Notes: generated by a model from the letters alone, not told the origin. A stretch of 64,000 nucleotides of DNA from G965250275 sp965250275 (GCA_965250275.1 OZ252297.1:496001-560000); one strand, 5' to 3'. Positions 44,022 to 54,223 are shown, counted from the stretch's first letter. Numbers and translations: made by a program.

Positions 44022-45026
44022 TCAGGCGTGCGCGCGCTTGCGGTAGCTGGCGGGCGTGACCCCGTTCCAGCGTTTGAAGGCGCGGGTAAAGGAACTCTGC
44101 TCGGAAAACCCGGTCAGAAAAGCTATCTCGGACAACGCGTAGCGCTCATCGCGGAGCAACCCCTCGGCCAGATCGCGTCGCGTTTCCTCGCTGAGCATCT
44201 GAAAGCTCAACCCGACATCTGCAAGACGCCGGTGAAGCGATCGCACGCTCATGCCCAACCGGCGTGCAACGTCTTCCATCTTGGGAAGCCCGTCGCTGAG
44301 CGAGCGGGCGATGACGTCACGAAGCCGATCTCGCAAGCCAGCTTGCGGACCGAGTTTCGATAGTTCCTGTTCCAGATGCCCGATCAGGAACTGTGTGATG
44401 CCCTGATCTCCGAGCCTGTTGGGGGCCTGCAGTGCAGCTTCTGAAATCAGCAATCCATTTCTGTCAGAGCCAAACACAACCGGGCAGCCGAAATACGCCT
44501 CGTGGGCATTTTGATTGTCCGGTGGGGGATGTCGCACATGCACCTCAAGCGGTGTGAATTGACCATCCGGAGAAACCTCTCGCGCAATAGCGACCGCGCT
44601 GGCCAGGGTGGCTTCGTTCGACAGCCTGAGGCCGAGACGCGGCGGCCCGGAGCGATGCAAGAGAAACCATGTCCTGTCCCCTTCGGGTATAAGCTCATAT
44701 TCAACGACGCTCGTCCAAAGGCGCGCGTATCGGGCCACGCGGGAAAACGAGCCCGAGAGGGTCACCGCTGCTTTGAACGCCAGCCCAAGTGCCCCATAGT
44801 CATCGCATCGCATAGACGCGCCAGCTCTGAGGGGGAGCGCAGTCACATCGGTCACTTCTGCAATTTGTTCCAGCAGATCGTAGTAACTATTGTCCGCGAT
44901 CATCAGCTTCGGATCCGGCTTTGCTGACGCTTCGATCCCCACCGATGCCAGAAGCGCCTCGGACTCAACGTCGTCTCCGGCAGCACCGACCATTTTCCTG
45001 ACAAAGAGCGATGTCACGGATCCCAT
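44022..45026 (-). CDS. AraC-family transcriptional regulator
   Basis: A 334-residue protein with a large N-terminal ligand domain of the arabinose-binding-like OruR type (about residues 20-200, MRCDDYGALGLAFKAAVTLS) and a C-terminal double HTH (MEDVARRLGMSVRSLHRRL; LSEIAFLTGFSEQSSFTRAF). It lies upstream of the NmrA-like and DUF1772 genes on the same strand and is divergent from a serine hydrolase gene. Either could be its target. Confidence 0.9.
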   Translation of the reverse strand: MGSVTSLFVRKMVGAAGDDVESEALLASVGIEASAKPDPKLMIADNSYYDLLEQIAEVTDVTALPLRAGASMRCDDYGALGLAFKAAVTLSGSFSRVARYARLWTSVVEYELIPEGDRTWFLLHRSGPPRLGLRLSNEATLASAVAIAREVSPDGQFTPLEVHVRHPPPDNQNAHEAYFGCPVVFGSDRNGLLISEAALQAPNRLGDQGITQFLIGHLEQELSKLGPQAGLRDRLRDVIARSLSDGLPKMEDVARRLGMSVRSLHRRLADVGLSFQMLSEETRRDLAEGLLRDERYALSEIAFLTGFSEQSSFTRAFKRWNGVTPASYRKRAHA

Positions 45027-45300
45027 GCCGCGCGTTTTAGCCTAGTGTCCTTGGATGTTGTAGGAGGATAGTGAGCGCTTGCCCCCCAAGCGGCGGAGTC
45101 TGGTCGATGGTCCGTGTTGCAGGCGGCAAGGTGGTTTTGCTGAGGGCGGGGCCGCCGTTTCGCACCTGAAAATTGCTCTGGTTGACGCGACTGCGGATCC
45201 AAAAAACGCAACGGAAGGGTGGCAAAGGCTGGGGCGCACCGACTAACTCAACTGATATCATTAAGATCTGTTCAGTCGATCAAGCCAGTCTGGAGATGCC

Positions 45301-46638
45301 ATGCTTTGGAAAGTCGTCAAGATCGTCGTCGCTGTTTTGGTCTGCGCGGTTATCGGCGTCACAGGCTATCTGCTGATCGCGCCGCCCGATCTGCTGAGGG
45401 TTGGGACCAATTACTCCGCTAAAATCGTTTGCTCCAACGTGTTCGTAGCGGGTCGCGACGCGGAGGAGGTCCTGGCGATCGACGTCCAGGCACCGGGTCA
45501 TCCGTTGCTGAAACAAATCTCGGTTGATGTGGACGAAGAGGCGCAGAGCGTAGAAGCACGGATTTTCAGGTTCTTTGCGCCCGCCAAGTCCCAGTTTCGC
45601 GAGGGGCTGGGCTGCACCAATATCCACAATGCTGAATTGAGCACTGCGACACTTTCCGCATTGGCGCCCTTGCCAGAGGCGCTGTGGCCCGAGGGCAATC
45701 AAGTCAACACGTCACAAGACCCAAAGGTACTTGAGGTGCTGTCTGATGACACTCTTCTGGGCGAAGGGTATCGCGCGGTGGTGGTTGTGCGGAATGGCCG
45801 TATCGTCGGCGAACGTTATGCGCCAGGCTTCGATGCCGACACCCCGCTACTGGGTTGGTCGATGACAAAAACAGTTGTCACCGGTTTGATTGGAACCCTG
45901 ATCGAAGCGGGGCAGATGTCCTTGGATGATGCCCTGATCGAGAGCTATCCGGATTGGGAGCAAGACACGCGTAAGGACGTCACGATCGAGGACATGCTCG
46001 CCATGTCCAGCGGGCTGGAATGGAACGAGGACTACGGCGATGTCTCGGACGTCACCAAGATGCTCTATCTCAGGGATGATATGGCGGGCTTTGCCTCTGA
46101 TCGAACCGCCGCCGCTGAGGTTGGATCGGAGTTCAACTATTCCTCCGGCACGTCCACGATGCTGTCGCGCGCCTGGCAGGACAAACTGTCTGATGACGGG
46201 CTCAGCTATCCACGCGATGCTTTGTTCGAACCGCTGGGGATGACCACCGCACTGATCGAAACTGACGCGATGGATACCTTCATCGGGTCCAGCTACATGT
46301 ACGCTACGGCCCGCGACTGGGCGCGATACGGGCTGTTTTTGCTGCAAGACGGGGTCTGGGACGGAACGCGATTGCTGCCGGCGGGCTACACCGACTGGAT
46401 GTTTGAACCTGTGGCGGTATCGAACGATCTCTATGCCAATGGCCATCTCTGGATCGAAGCGCCGGGCGATCTGCCCGCGTTCGAAGACGCTGTTTGGCTG
46501 CAAGGCCATGATGGGCAGTCCATTGGCATCTTCCCATCACATGACATGGTCGTTGTGAGGCTGGGACTGACGCCTTCGCGTCTTGGCTACTCTTCGCTGC
46601 CCCTGGCGCAGGCTCTGATTGCGGCATTTGAGGATTGA
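45301..46638 (+). CDS. Membrane-anchored serine hydrolase (beta-lactamase class C family)
   Basis: A 445-residue protein anchored by one N-terminal helix (residues 5-27), with the catalytic domain in the periplasm. The SxxK motif is Ser187-Met-Thr-Lys190 in GWSMTK. A Tyr-x-Asn-equivalent YSSG (in EFNYSSGTS) and a C-terminal LQGHDGQ box complete the family pattern. GGAG precedes the ATG. The first 150 residues are an extra domain without a recognised family. Esterase, amidase or peptidase activity is possible. Confidence 0.87.
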   Translation: MLWKVVKIVVAVLVCAVIGVTGYLLIAPPDLLRVGTNYSAKIVCSNVFVAGRDAEEVLAIDVQAPGHPLLKQISVDVDEEAQSVEARIFRFFAPAKSQFREGLGCTNIHNAELSTATLSALAPLPEALWPEGNQVNTSQDPKVLEVLSDDTLLGEGYRAVVVVRNGRIVGERYAPGFDADTPLLGWSMTKTVVTGLIGTLIEAGQMSLDDALIESYPDWEQDTRKDVTIEDMLAMSSGLEWNEDYGDVSDVTKMLYLRDDMAGFASDRTAAAEVGSEFNYSSGTSTMLSRAWQDKLSDDGLSYPRDALFEPLGMTTALIETDAMDTFIGSSYMYATARDWARYGLFLLQDGVWDGTRLLPAGYTDWMFEPVAVSNDLYANGHLWIEAPGDLPAFEDAVWLQGHDGQSIGIFPSHDMVVVRLGLTPSRLGYSSLPLAQALIAAFED

Positions 46639-46734
46639 TAGACGCACGTACTAAGGCTTTGGCGTCTAACCAAACGGGGGTTAACACAGACTGAGAGACT
46701 GGTGCGCAGCCCTCTCTGATCAGGGCGGGTCAGG

Positions 46735-47928
46735 TTAGCTTTTCAGTCGCGTGATCAAAGGGAAGATCGCCAGGACAAGCAGGGCTGCGATGAAGAAAGG
46801 TGCGCCGGGCAGGTAGATACCTTCACCGTTCACAAACCGCTCGAATACGCCGGTCAGAACCAGTGGTGCCGCCACGGCAGCGACCGATGACAGTGATGCA
46901 ATCACACCCTGCACCAGCCCTTGTTGGTCCTCACCCACGCGGTTTGCGGCAAACGCTGTCATAACAGGTGGCGCCATGTCGGAGAGCGCCGCGATGGGCA
47001 AGAAGACAACAACGGCCCAGACCGCTCCTGCCGCTCCAAAACCCACCATTCCGACGACAGATGCCACCAGTGCGATCAACAAGGTTCGGTAATCGCCCAG
47101 ATGCCGAGTCATTCGTGGCAAAACACCTGCCTGCACGGCCGCAATCAGGACCCCATAGGCAGACAGGGTGAGACCAATTGTGAACCCATCCCAGCCAAAC
47201 ACTTCACGTCCCCAAAAGGCCCAAAGCGTGGGGTAAACCATGTTTGCGAACTCAAAGACAAAGATGCAGATGAGCGGGATGGCAAGGCCGGGGATCGCGA
47301 AAGCCTGCGCAATGCTGGCGAACGGGTTCAGGTCGCGTTTGCCAAAGGGCCTGCGGCTTTCTTTCTTAAGTGACTCCGGCAACACAAAAAAACCAAATGC
47401 CACGTTGAGCGCGGACAAAGCGGCGGCGATCCAGAACGGAGCGGTGATATGCCAGCCCGATGCAAGGCCACCAAGTGCCGGGCCCAGCACAAAGCCAATG
47501 CCAAAGGCGGCGCCGATCATACCAAAGCGCGCGGCGCGTTCTTCCGGTTCAGAGATATCAGCGATGTACGCGGTTGCCGTGATGTAGGTCGCCCCCGCCA
47601 TACCGGCGACAATGCGCCCGACCAGCAAGACCCAGTAGGTCTGAGCCAGTGCCATGATGACGTAATCGATGGTCAGCGTTGCCAATGCGAGTATCAGGAT
47701 CGGTCGTCGTCCATAGGCGTCCGACAGGCTGCCAACGATCGGGCCAAAGAGGAACATTGCGGCTGCGTAGGCCGACATCATGATCCCGCCCCAAAAGGCA
47801 CCCTCCGCCGTGCTGTCTGCACCGACCCGGTTCATAAGGTCGGGCATGATCGGGAACACGATCCCGATACCAATCGCGTCGATCATCAATGTCGCGAGAA
47901 TGAAGAGATAGGGGCCATTCAGCTTCAT
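46735..47928 (-). CDS. MFS transporter, TetA-like (TCR/Tet) family
   Basis: A 397-residue drug/H+ antiporter-type transporter with twelve predicted helices. Motif A is visible as GSLSDAYGRRPIL between helices 2 and 3, and the antiporter motif C region is GFVLGPALGGLASG. The N-terminus ILATLMIDAIGIGIVFPIMP aligns with TetA-type proteins, which favours the ATG at 47928. A GTG five codons upstream is possible. Tet-family names do not prove tetracycline export. Confidence 0.9.
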   Translation of the reverse strand: MKLNGPYLFILATLMIDAIGIGIVFPIMPDLMNRVGADSTAEGAFWGGIMMSAYAAAMFLFGPIVGSLSDAYGRRPILILALATLTIDYVIMALAQTYWVLLVGRIVAGMAGATYITATAYIADISEPEERAARFGMIGAAFGIGFVLGPALGGLASGWHITAPFWIAAALSALNVAFGFFVLPESLKKESRRPFGKRDLNPFASIAQAFAIPGLAIPLICIFVFEFANMVYPTLWAFWGREVFGWDGFTIGLTLSAYGVLIAAVQAGVLPRMTRHLGDYRTLLIALVASVVGMVGFGAAGAVWAVVVFLPIAALSDMAPPVMTAFAANRVGEDQQGLVQGVIASLSSVAAVAAPLVLTGVFERFVNGEGIYLPGAPFFIAALLVLAIFPLITRLKS

Positions 47929-48100
47929 GCGGCCACCCGACACCCGAAATCACCGACTGGCAAGTTGCAAATTGGATGCACCTTGTCGCGGTTTCTCAGG
48001 GCGGAATGACCACCCTGCGCTGCTTTGAACCACAGGAACCGAACCGTCAGGGACTCTGAGCCGGACGTTTCCGTTGGTTGGCCCGTTTGGCGGTGTCGTC

Positions 48101-50017
48101 TCAGTTGCTGGGCGTGTACCAGATCGGCGAAGTGTAGGCCCGTTCAACAAGCTTCATAGGCACTTCAGGTCCGAATGCTGCGTCTTCGAAATAGGCGGCG
48201 TCATAGGCGGTCCAGCGGGGCGTTGGAATTTCAAGAACCCGTGCATAGTAGAATGCGCTCGCCGAAGGGTCGAAATCGGGATCCTCCCAAACGGTGATCA
48301 ACTCCGGGGCACCGATTGTGTTTGTCCAAGTGGCGTTTGCGACATCGACTGTATCGCCGACAGGTGGGAGCTTGCCGTCTGCGTCTGGGACACGGTCGCC
48401 GGCCCAGACGACGTCATAGATTTTCTCTTGTGGCATGCCGGCGGCATCCAGCCAGCCCTTTACGATCTGAATACGGTCCAGATTGCCGGAGAATGGATCC
48501 TTGATCGCAGCCACAAGGAACCGCGGCGCGGCGTTCGGGTCATCGCTTGGTGCAAGATCCCCGCCCATCGGAACGCCCTTCCCATATCCGCGGGCAGCTG
48601 GATTGCGGCTTTGCGCGTCCTGATCGCCAAAGTCCCAGCCGCCAAATAAGCGAACGCCGATCCTGGGGCCGGTGGTCCCATAGACCTCCTTTCGCTTCAT
48701 CGCATCCCAGATCGCGGCACGGGTGTTTTCGGTGGCCCAGACCGCTGTCAGGCCGGACGCACCAAGTTGCCAGTCCTTTACGGTGCGCCCTTCAAAGTCA
48801 AACGCGTTCCCGGTGGACCGCTCAGGCGAAGGCTCGCTGGCCGGAAACTTGCCGAAGAAGTTGTTCTCCTCAGCAGAGGAGACACCGGTGTGGTCGTCCG
48901 TCGACCCGACAAGGCCAAACTTGAACGGGTTCACGCCGAACTCGGTCTTGAGTGCTAAACCGTTTTTCAGCGCTTCGCGCGCGTATTCGCGTTCGATCAT
49001 ACCCGGTTCTTTTGGAACGACATTGAGGTTCCCTTTGTCCCAGATCTCGAAATCCGCAAACTCATCAGAAGGCGCAAGGCTCGGATGCTGTTCGGATGTG
49101 CCTTTGCTTTGGGTGATCTCGTACAGAGGCTCCCACCGGTTTCGCTGCATGGCCCATTCGGCATCAATGGGCTTGCCATCCGGGGTTTCGGTCGAGAACA
49201 TCAGGCCATTGGACAGGTTGCCATTGTGAGGAATAGCCAGAACCCGACCGCCGGTTTCTTTCTCATAAGCAGCCATCCAATCCCAAAGCTCGTTTGGGAT
49301 CTCAGTGTCGAATGTCGTCAAGGGACGCACCCGGTCCGCCAACGACTTTCCGTCGCGGTAAATCACGTTCCGATGCAGATTGTTCCCGCCGCCGTAGTTC
49401 GACGTCCATTCATAGCCGATCATGGCGGAGAACGTTCCCGGGTCATCGTGACCTTCGACGATGTCCGTCATCATCCGCCACATGTCGAACTGGGTGTCCT
49501 GGTCCGTCACGGCGTCAGGCAGTTGCCCCAGCCCTTGTAGCGTGATCATCTCCATCACCACCGCAGTTGCGGCCTCGCCACCGGCGTTCATGCCGACGTT
49601 CCACTCTTTCAACTTCGGATCTGCAAGCAGATTTGGGTCTCCGGCGAGCACACCTGCCATGATGCCAAGCGCGTCCGAGTGATCCGTGACCACAATCCAG
49701 TCATAGGGGCGCGACAACCGCACCGGAAGGCCCGTGCTGGAGGTGATCTCCTCGCCCTTGGCGTAGCGTAGCGCCTGATCCGGATCGACCCGCGTGCCTG
49801 CCGCGATTGCGTCAGGCGACCACGAGGTGTGCAGGTGTTGCTCTCCCCAGAGCGGCGCCGCCGGGTAGGCTCGGCCAGCATAGGGGGAATAACTTGGTTG
49901 ATTGAAGAAACGTTCGACACGTGCAGGATCGATGGTGCCGCCATCGGTGGTGACTTGTGCCGGTACGGCTGCGGGCAAAAGGAAAAGAGCGGCTGATAGG
50001 GCTGTGACAAAACGCAT
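48101..50017 (-). CDS. DUF3604 family secreted protein
   Basis: A 638-residue protein with a signal peptide (residues 1-20, ending AVPAQ) and the DUF3604 layout: WGEQHLHTSWSPDA near residue 57, VVTDHSDALG near 110 and GSTDDHTGVSSAEE near 365. These His/Asp clusters resemble metal-binding PHP-like amidohydrolase sites, but the enzymatic role of this family is unknown. It is probably periplasmic. It stands alone between an MFS exporter and a Dabb protein, with no operon partner close by. Confidence 0.9.
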   Translation of the reverse strand: MRFVTALSAALFLLPAAVPAQVTTDGGTIDPARVERFFNQPSYSPYAGRAYPAAPLWGEQHLHTSWSPDAIAAGTRVDPDQALRYAKGEEITSSTGLPVRLSRPYDWIVVTDHSDALGIMAGVLAGDPNLLADPKLKEWNVGMNAGGEAATAVVMEMITLQGLGQLPDAVTDQDTQFDMWRMMTDIVEGHDDPGTFSAMIGYEWTSNYGGGNNLHRNVIYRDGKSLADRVRPLTTFDTEIPNELWDWMAAYEKETGGRVLAIPHNGNLSNGLMFSTETPDGKPIDAEWAMQRNRWEPLYEITQSKGTSEQHPSLAPSDEFADFEIWDKGNLNVVPKEPGMIEREYAREALKNGLALKTEFGVNPFKFGLVGSTDDHTGVSSAEENNFFGKFPASEPSPERSTGNAFDFEGRTVKDWQLGASGLTAVWATENTRAAIWDAMKRKEVYGTTGPRIGVRLFGGWDFGDQDAQSRNPAARGYGKGVPMGGDLAPSDDPNAAPRFLVAAIKDPFSGNLDRIQIVKGWLDAAGMPQEKIYDVVWAGDRVPDADGKLPPVGDTVDVANATWTNTIGAPELITVWEDPDFDPSASAFYYARVLEIPTPRWTAYDAAYFEDAAFGPEVPMKLVERAYTSPIWYTPSN

Positions 50018-50132
50018 GACGGCTCCTGACTTTGTTGACCGGGCATCGAGTATCGAAGATGAGGATCTCTGAAGATGAGCGACAAATCAACGTTCTTCTC
50101 AATTGCGATTTTCTGATCACGCACAGCGCCGA

Positions 50133-50447
50133 TCAGTCATCGACCTCCAGATCAAGGACAAGAACGCCGTCCATCCCACCCTCAGCGTGTTCGATGATCT
50201 GCGCGCCTAACGCTTTGTGTTCAGGGTGATCCGCGTAATGCTTCAGCGCCGCCCAACTGTCGAAATCAATGACGAAGCCGTGCATGTAGCCACGTTCGAT
50301 CTGTTCGGGACTCTCGGAGCGTCCGCCTGTGAAACTGCGTGCACCGGGCAGGGCCTCGGTCAACGCCGCGAGCCCAGAATAGATTCCTGCGATCCTGCGC
50401 TCTTCGGTTCGTGGCTTGAATTTTGTGAGCACGATGTGGCGGATCAT
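50133..50447 (-). CDS. Dabb (stress-responsive A/B barrel) domain protein
   Basis: A 104-residue single-domain protein: MIRHIVLTKFKP at the start, the conserved YMHGFVIDFDSWAALKHYAD strand-helix near 55, and HPEHKALG. Dabb proteins are dimeric ferredoxin-like barrels, some of which are cyclases or degrade small metabolites. No specific substrate can be read from this sequence. Confidence 0.92.
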   Translation of the reverse strand: MIRHIVLTKFKPRTEERRIAGIYSGLAALTEALPGARSFTGGRSESPEQIERGYMHGFVIDFDSWAALKHYADHPEHKALGAQIIEHAEGGMDGVLVLDLEVDD

Positions 50448-50483
50448 TGTCTGGCTCTTTGCGTCAACGGTGGGTTTGTAAGT

Positions 50484-51620
50484 TCAACAGATCGGAAAAG
50501 GGGTCATTTCCCCCGTGATTTCTTCCGCTTCGAGCAGGTGCACGGAAGCGAACTGCTGCAAGACCGCCTCTGATTGCGTGGGGCGAAACACCATGTGAGT
50601 CGGGGCGCTTGCATGACGCGGCGGGCACAGCCCGTGCTGGTTTGACGACGGATCGAAGAAAGGACTTGGGCGGAGTTCGGGGGGGTGTACCGGGTGCGCC
50701 ATCCACTTCCCGCCATAGCAGAAGGCAATGCGGTCGCGGATCACACGCGTGCTGCGCAAAAGCTGTGACAGGCGTGGATGGCCGGGTAAGCCGTGGGGGC
50801 AGGTCTTCAAAACCGGGGTCACGATGAACAAGGCAGGCTGTATCTCAACGTTCAACGCCTGATCAAAATCGGAGGGTTTCACCAGTAAGGACCCAACGGT
50901 GAAGTCATTCGCCGGTCCATCCTCTGGCAGGCCGAGCACCGTGCTGCTGCCGCCGGTATTGATGATCTGACACTGCTCGGGTGTGAGGCCGTCGACAAAG
51001 GCTTGAAGGCGCTCCGTCGCGCGTTTTTGGGCGGGTGCGCCCCCACCTAAGAATCTGGGAAGGGCGTTTACATGCGCCTCATACCCCATCAGCCCGACCG
51101 GGTTCAGTCCTCCGTCTATTGTTCTGTCGAGGCTATCTCTCAACGCTCTCGGAGAGTCAAAACCACCACGCCCCAGACCGATGTTCACTTCAAATGCGAT
51201 GCGCAGGGATCGACCTGTTTCAACAGCCAGTTGGCGATAATCGGCGAATGTTTCGGCACCATCGATCAGCCATGTGACGCGCTCCGCGTCGGGGTTGGTC
51301 GTCAGGAACTCTGCCGCTGCAGCTACAGGCATCGGTTTGCCCATAAGGGCACTGGCTTTGGGGAACGTTGCAAGGACGCGTGCCGTCAGGGGCAGGTGAA
51401 ACGACATGACCTGATCGGTGCCGAAAGCGTCAAACCCAAGTTGCAAAAGGTCCGGAACCGGCAAGGATTTATCGGCCAATCGCAACCTGATGCTTGTTGT
51501 CAGGCGCCTTCGCAGGACGGCAAGGTTTTCTTTGAGCCGTTGAACATCCAGCACCAGCGCTGGGCGATGCAGTCCCGCGGAGTCGGTGGCACGGATCAGC
51601 GTGTCGAAGTAGTCGTTCAC
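50484..51620 (-). CDS. PLP-dependent amino-acid enzyme, D-threonine aldolase/D-serine dehydratase-like
   Basis: A 378-residue protein of the alanine-racemase-fold class III group. The PLP Lys is in RLADKSLPVPDLL near residue 50, with a barrel (VTWLIDGAETFADYRQLA, RIAFEVNIGLGRGGFDS) and a C-terminal metal-site region (HGLCPPRHASAPTHMVF) like DSD1/D-threonine aldolases. The GTG start overlaps the stop of the adjacent FAD oxidase gene (GTGA), so the two work together or are at least co-expressed. Confidence 0.82.
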   Translation of the reverse strand: MNDYFDTLIRATDSAGLHRPALVLDVQRLKENLAVLRRRLTTSIRLRLADKSLPVPDLLQLGFDAFGTDQVMSFHLPLTARVLATFPKASALMGKPMPVAAAAEFLTTNPDAERVTWLIDGAETFADYRQLAVETGRSLRIAFEVNIGLGRGGFDSPRALRDSLDRTIDGGLNPVGLMGYEAHVNALPRFLGGGAPAQKRATERLQAFVDGLTPEQCQIINTGGSSTVLGLPEDGPANDFTVGSLLVKPSDFDQALNVEIQPALFIVTPVLKTCPHGLPGHPRLSQLLRSTRVIRDRIAFCYGGKWMAHPVHPPELRPSPFFDPSSNQHGLCPPRHASAPTHMVFRPTQSEAVLQQFASVHLLEAEEITGEMTPFPIC

Positions 51621-52888
51621 AGGCCCAACAACCTTGCGATGTACGGCGTGACGAAGCGATTGTCGGGGTCCAACTCGCGCCGTGCTTCGATGGCCATATC
51701 GAACTCGGGATAGAGCGCGCGCAGGTCCGGGGCCGTCAGCGAATGGAGTTTGCCCCAGTGGGGTCGCCCTTCGTGTTGGCGAAAGATGGCCTCCACGGCG
51801 CGCAGCAACCCATCAAACGGTTTTCCGGCTTCATGGTGGACGGCAATCGACATGCTGTCCCGCTGGAAAAAGGGGCTGAGGCTCAAATCGTCCGCACCGA
51901 CAGTCCGCACTTCCATCGGGAAGTACACCTCAGGAAAGCTACGCTCCACCAGCGCAACAACCTCACGCAAGGCCGCGGGCCCCAGTTCCAGCGGCAGGTG
52001 GTACTCGGTTTCATTGAAGCGGATCCCCTCGCGGTCCGTTGGGAACGCGCGGTGCCAATCCTCGATAAAATGCTCGGTGCTGTGGGACTTTATGGCCATT
52101 CCTAACGCCAGCCGACGCAGCGCTGGCGCCCAGCCCAACAATTTGCCGGCGAGGCGCAATTGAGACAGACCTTCCTGATCACGGTCCTCTGGTCTGGCAA
52201 TCGTCGGTGCCTGGCTGGCTTCGCTCTGCATCACAAGCGCCTGTCCGGACCCTGTGATGTAGTAGAATTCGACATTTCGGCAGGCGGTCATCCGTTCGGA
52301 AAAGCTGTCCAGCATGTCTTCGAGCGCGATGGCATAGCGCGTACGGTCCAGGCGGTAGGGTGGCGTGGTGTTGACCACGGCTTCGGTCACTATGCCGCCG
52401 GTTCCGATCCCGACCGCCATAGCCCGGAAAAGGTCCGGTTCAGTCTCTCGCGGGATAACGCGTTTCTCTCCGCGTCCGTCGATGAGAGTAAGCCCAGCGA
52501 GCATCGAAGAGTAACACCCAAACCTCAACCCGGTTCCGTGCGTCGCGGTTGCCAACGCTCCACCGAGAGTCTGGTCGTTGATGTCGCCCATGTTGGTAAA
52601 GGCATGCCCCAGCGCGTGCAGCTCTGCTGACACGGTTTCCAGACGACCGCCGGCACCGATCCGCACCTGACCAGGGGCGAGGTGGTCCACCTGATCGAAC
52701 CCGTTCAGAGACACGAGCGTTCCGCCATCGACGGCGGCAATCGGTGTGAAGGAATGACCTGATCCGACCATGCGTATTGCGCCTCGGGCGCCTTTTACGA
52801 CCTCACACAGTTCATCTTCGGTCGTCACCGCGACTTGTCGGTTTGGGCGCGCTACAGCACTGCCAGACCAGTTTGACCATTCCTTCAC
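51617..52888 (-). CDS. FAD-dependent oxidase, D-arabinono-1,4-lactone oxidase type
   Basis: A 423-residue VAO-family flavoenzyme. The FAD-binding PCMH domain has VGSGHSFTPI near 40 and GDINDQTLGGALATATHG near 100. The C-terminal ALO domain ends with RPHWGKLH near residue 380, the HWGK motif typical of sugar-lactone/alditol oxidases. I prefer the GTG of VKEWSNWSG because AAGG precedes it; a GTG twelve codons earlier is possible. It is coupled to a PLP enzyme downstream, an unusual pairing. Confidence 0.85.
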   Translation of the reverse strand: MKEWSNWSGSAVARPNRQVAVTTEDELCEVVKGARGAIRMVGSGHSFTPIAAVDGGTLVSLNGFDQVDHLAPGQVRIGAGGRLETVSAELHALGHAFTNMGDINDQTLGGALATATHGTGLRFGCYSSMLAGLTLIDGRGEKRVIPRETEPDLFRAMAVGIGTGGIVTEAVVNTTPPYRLDRTRYAIALEDMLDSFSERMTACRNVEFYYITGSGQALVMQSEASQAPTIARPEDRDQEGLSQLRLAGKLLGWAPALRRLALGMAIKSHSTEHFIEDWHRAFPTDREGIRFNETEYHLPLELGPAALREVVALVERSFPEVYFPMEVRTVGADDLSLSPFFQRDSMSIAVHHEAGKPFDGLLRAVEAIFRQHEGRPHWGKLHSLTAPDLRALYPEFDMAIEARRELDPDNRFVTPYIARLLGL

Positions 52889-53053
52889 AGTGCCTTGCCT
52901 CGAGTGCCTTGGATCATTGGACACAGCCTACTCGCTCGTTGCCTGCTTCGATACTGCTTTGCCAGGAAACGCGTCCTTGCGTGGCGTCACCTTCGATCGC
53001 ATCGTCGAGTCGAAAAGCGATCGCAATGCCAACGTTCCACTCACAACGCGACA

Positions 53054-54223
53054 CTAGCGTGCCATTGCTTTCGCCATCCAGATGATCGCGCCGACGCACA
53101 CCCCCCAAAATGCGCCGCTCACCCCAAACAGCGTCATGCCGCTTGCCGCAACAAGGAAGGTCAGAGCCGGGGCTTCCAACTGAGCTTTGTTTTCAAAGGC
53201 GGCCGTGGTCGCGCTGACCAAAGCAGGGATGAGCGCAAGCCCCGCGACAGCCGTGATCAGTTCCGCGGGCGCGCGGCTGGCCACTGACGTGACAAACCCC
53301 GCGGCGAAAGCAAGAGCGGAATAGGCGACACCTGATGTAATGGCTGCCCAGTAGCGTGTTGCCGGGTCGCGCCCGGCATCCTCGCCCGCCATCATTGCGG
53401 CGGTGATCGCCGACATGTTCACCGGAACCGAACCGAAGGGGGCGATGGCGAGGCTGACAAACCCGGTGTTCCGAAGCAGCGGCTGACGGTTCACAGGGTA
53501 TTTGTTCAGTTCAAGAACAGCGAAACCCGGGATGTTCTGACCTGCCATCGTCACAAGGTAAAGCGGGAGAGCAATCGAGATGACGGACTGTACTGTAAAG
53601 GTCGGGCCGACCGGGTTGAGAGCGGGCAACCAGGCCGCGGTGTTCTGCGTTGCAGGGGCAGAGCCTTCGACCGCGAGGACCAAAACCACCAGGAACGCGA
53701 TGACCGCGAGCGGCATCGCGGCCAGTCTGTTCCACATCAGACCGACGAGCCAAGCACACAGCACCGGCAAGACCAACAGGGGGATCGTTCCGAGAGCCAA
53801 CGCCGGAGCCAGGCACAGTTTCAGCAGCACACCGGCCAACAACCCGTTGGCAATCGGTTTGGGGATGGCTGCAACCAGACGGCCAAGGGCCGGGACAAAC
53901 CCCGTTAGAATGATCATGCAGGCGCAAATGATCATTGCACCAGTTGCCTCGGCAAATCCGCCCGGCAGCGTCGCCGTAGCGGCAAGAAAGGCGGCGCCCG
54001 GCGTGGACCAGGCGACAGCCGCCGGGATCCGCGTCACAGCGGGCAGCCAGATGCTGCAGATCCCCATTCCGAGTGTTGCAAAAAACAATCCGGTCGCCGC
54101 CTGGGCATCCGTGGCGCCCATTGCCTTTAGCCCGGCCAGCACAATTGCGAAGGAAGCGGCATAGCCGACAAATGCGGCAAGCAGGCCCATATAGACGGCC
54201 GGGATCGACAGGTCGCGGATCAT
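53054..54223 (-). CDS. benE: Benzoate/H+ symporter, BenE family
   Basis: A 389-residue inner-membrane transporter with about twelve helices and the BenE layout: the N-terminal IPAVYMGLLAAFVGYAASFA, AGQNIPGFAVLELNKY near 235, and GSVPVNMSAITAAMMAGEDA near 275, a BenE-family stretch. It would supply benzoate to the box cluster 28 kb away. It is divergent from the 11-GAF kinase gene with a 251-base gap that has a single TGCA (54248) but no paired TGCA-N6-TGCA site. Confidence 0.93.
   Translation of the reverse strand: MIRDLSIPAVYMGLLAAFVGYAASFAIVLAGLKAMGATDAQAATGLFFATLGMGICSIWLPAVTRIPAAVAWSTPGAAFLAATATLPGGFAEATGAMIICACMIILTGFVPALGRLVAAIPKPIANGLLAGVLLKLCLAPALALGTIPLLVLPVLCAWLVGLMWNRLAAMPLAVIAFLVVLVLAVEGSAPATQNTAAWLPALNPVGPTFTVQSVISIALPLYLVTMAGQNIPGFAVLELNKYPVNRQPLLRNTGFVSLAIAPFGSVPVNMSAITAAMMAGEDAGRDPATRYWAAITSGVAYSALAFAAGFVTSVASRAPAELITAVAGLALIPALVSATTAAFENKAQLEAPALTFLVAASGMTLFGVSGAFWGVCVGAIIWMAKAMAR

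Noticed and set aside
46639..46668. TAGACGC ... GCGTCTA as a terminator after the serine hydrolase gene
   Set aside because: The stem is only seven pairs with a 16-base loop and no T-run follows, so it is not supported.
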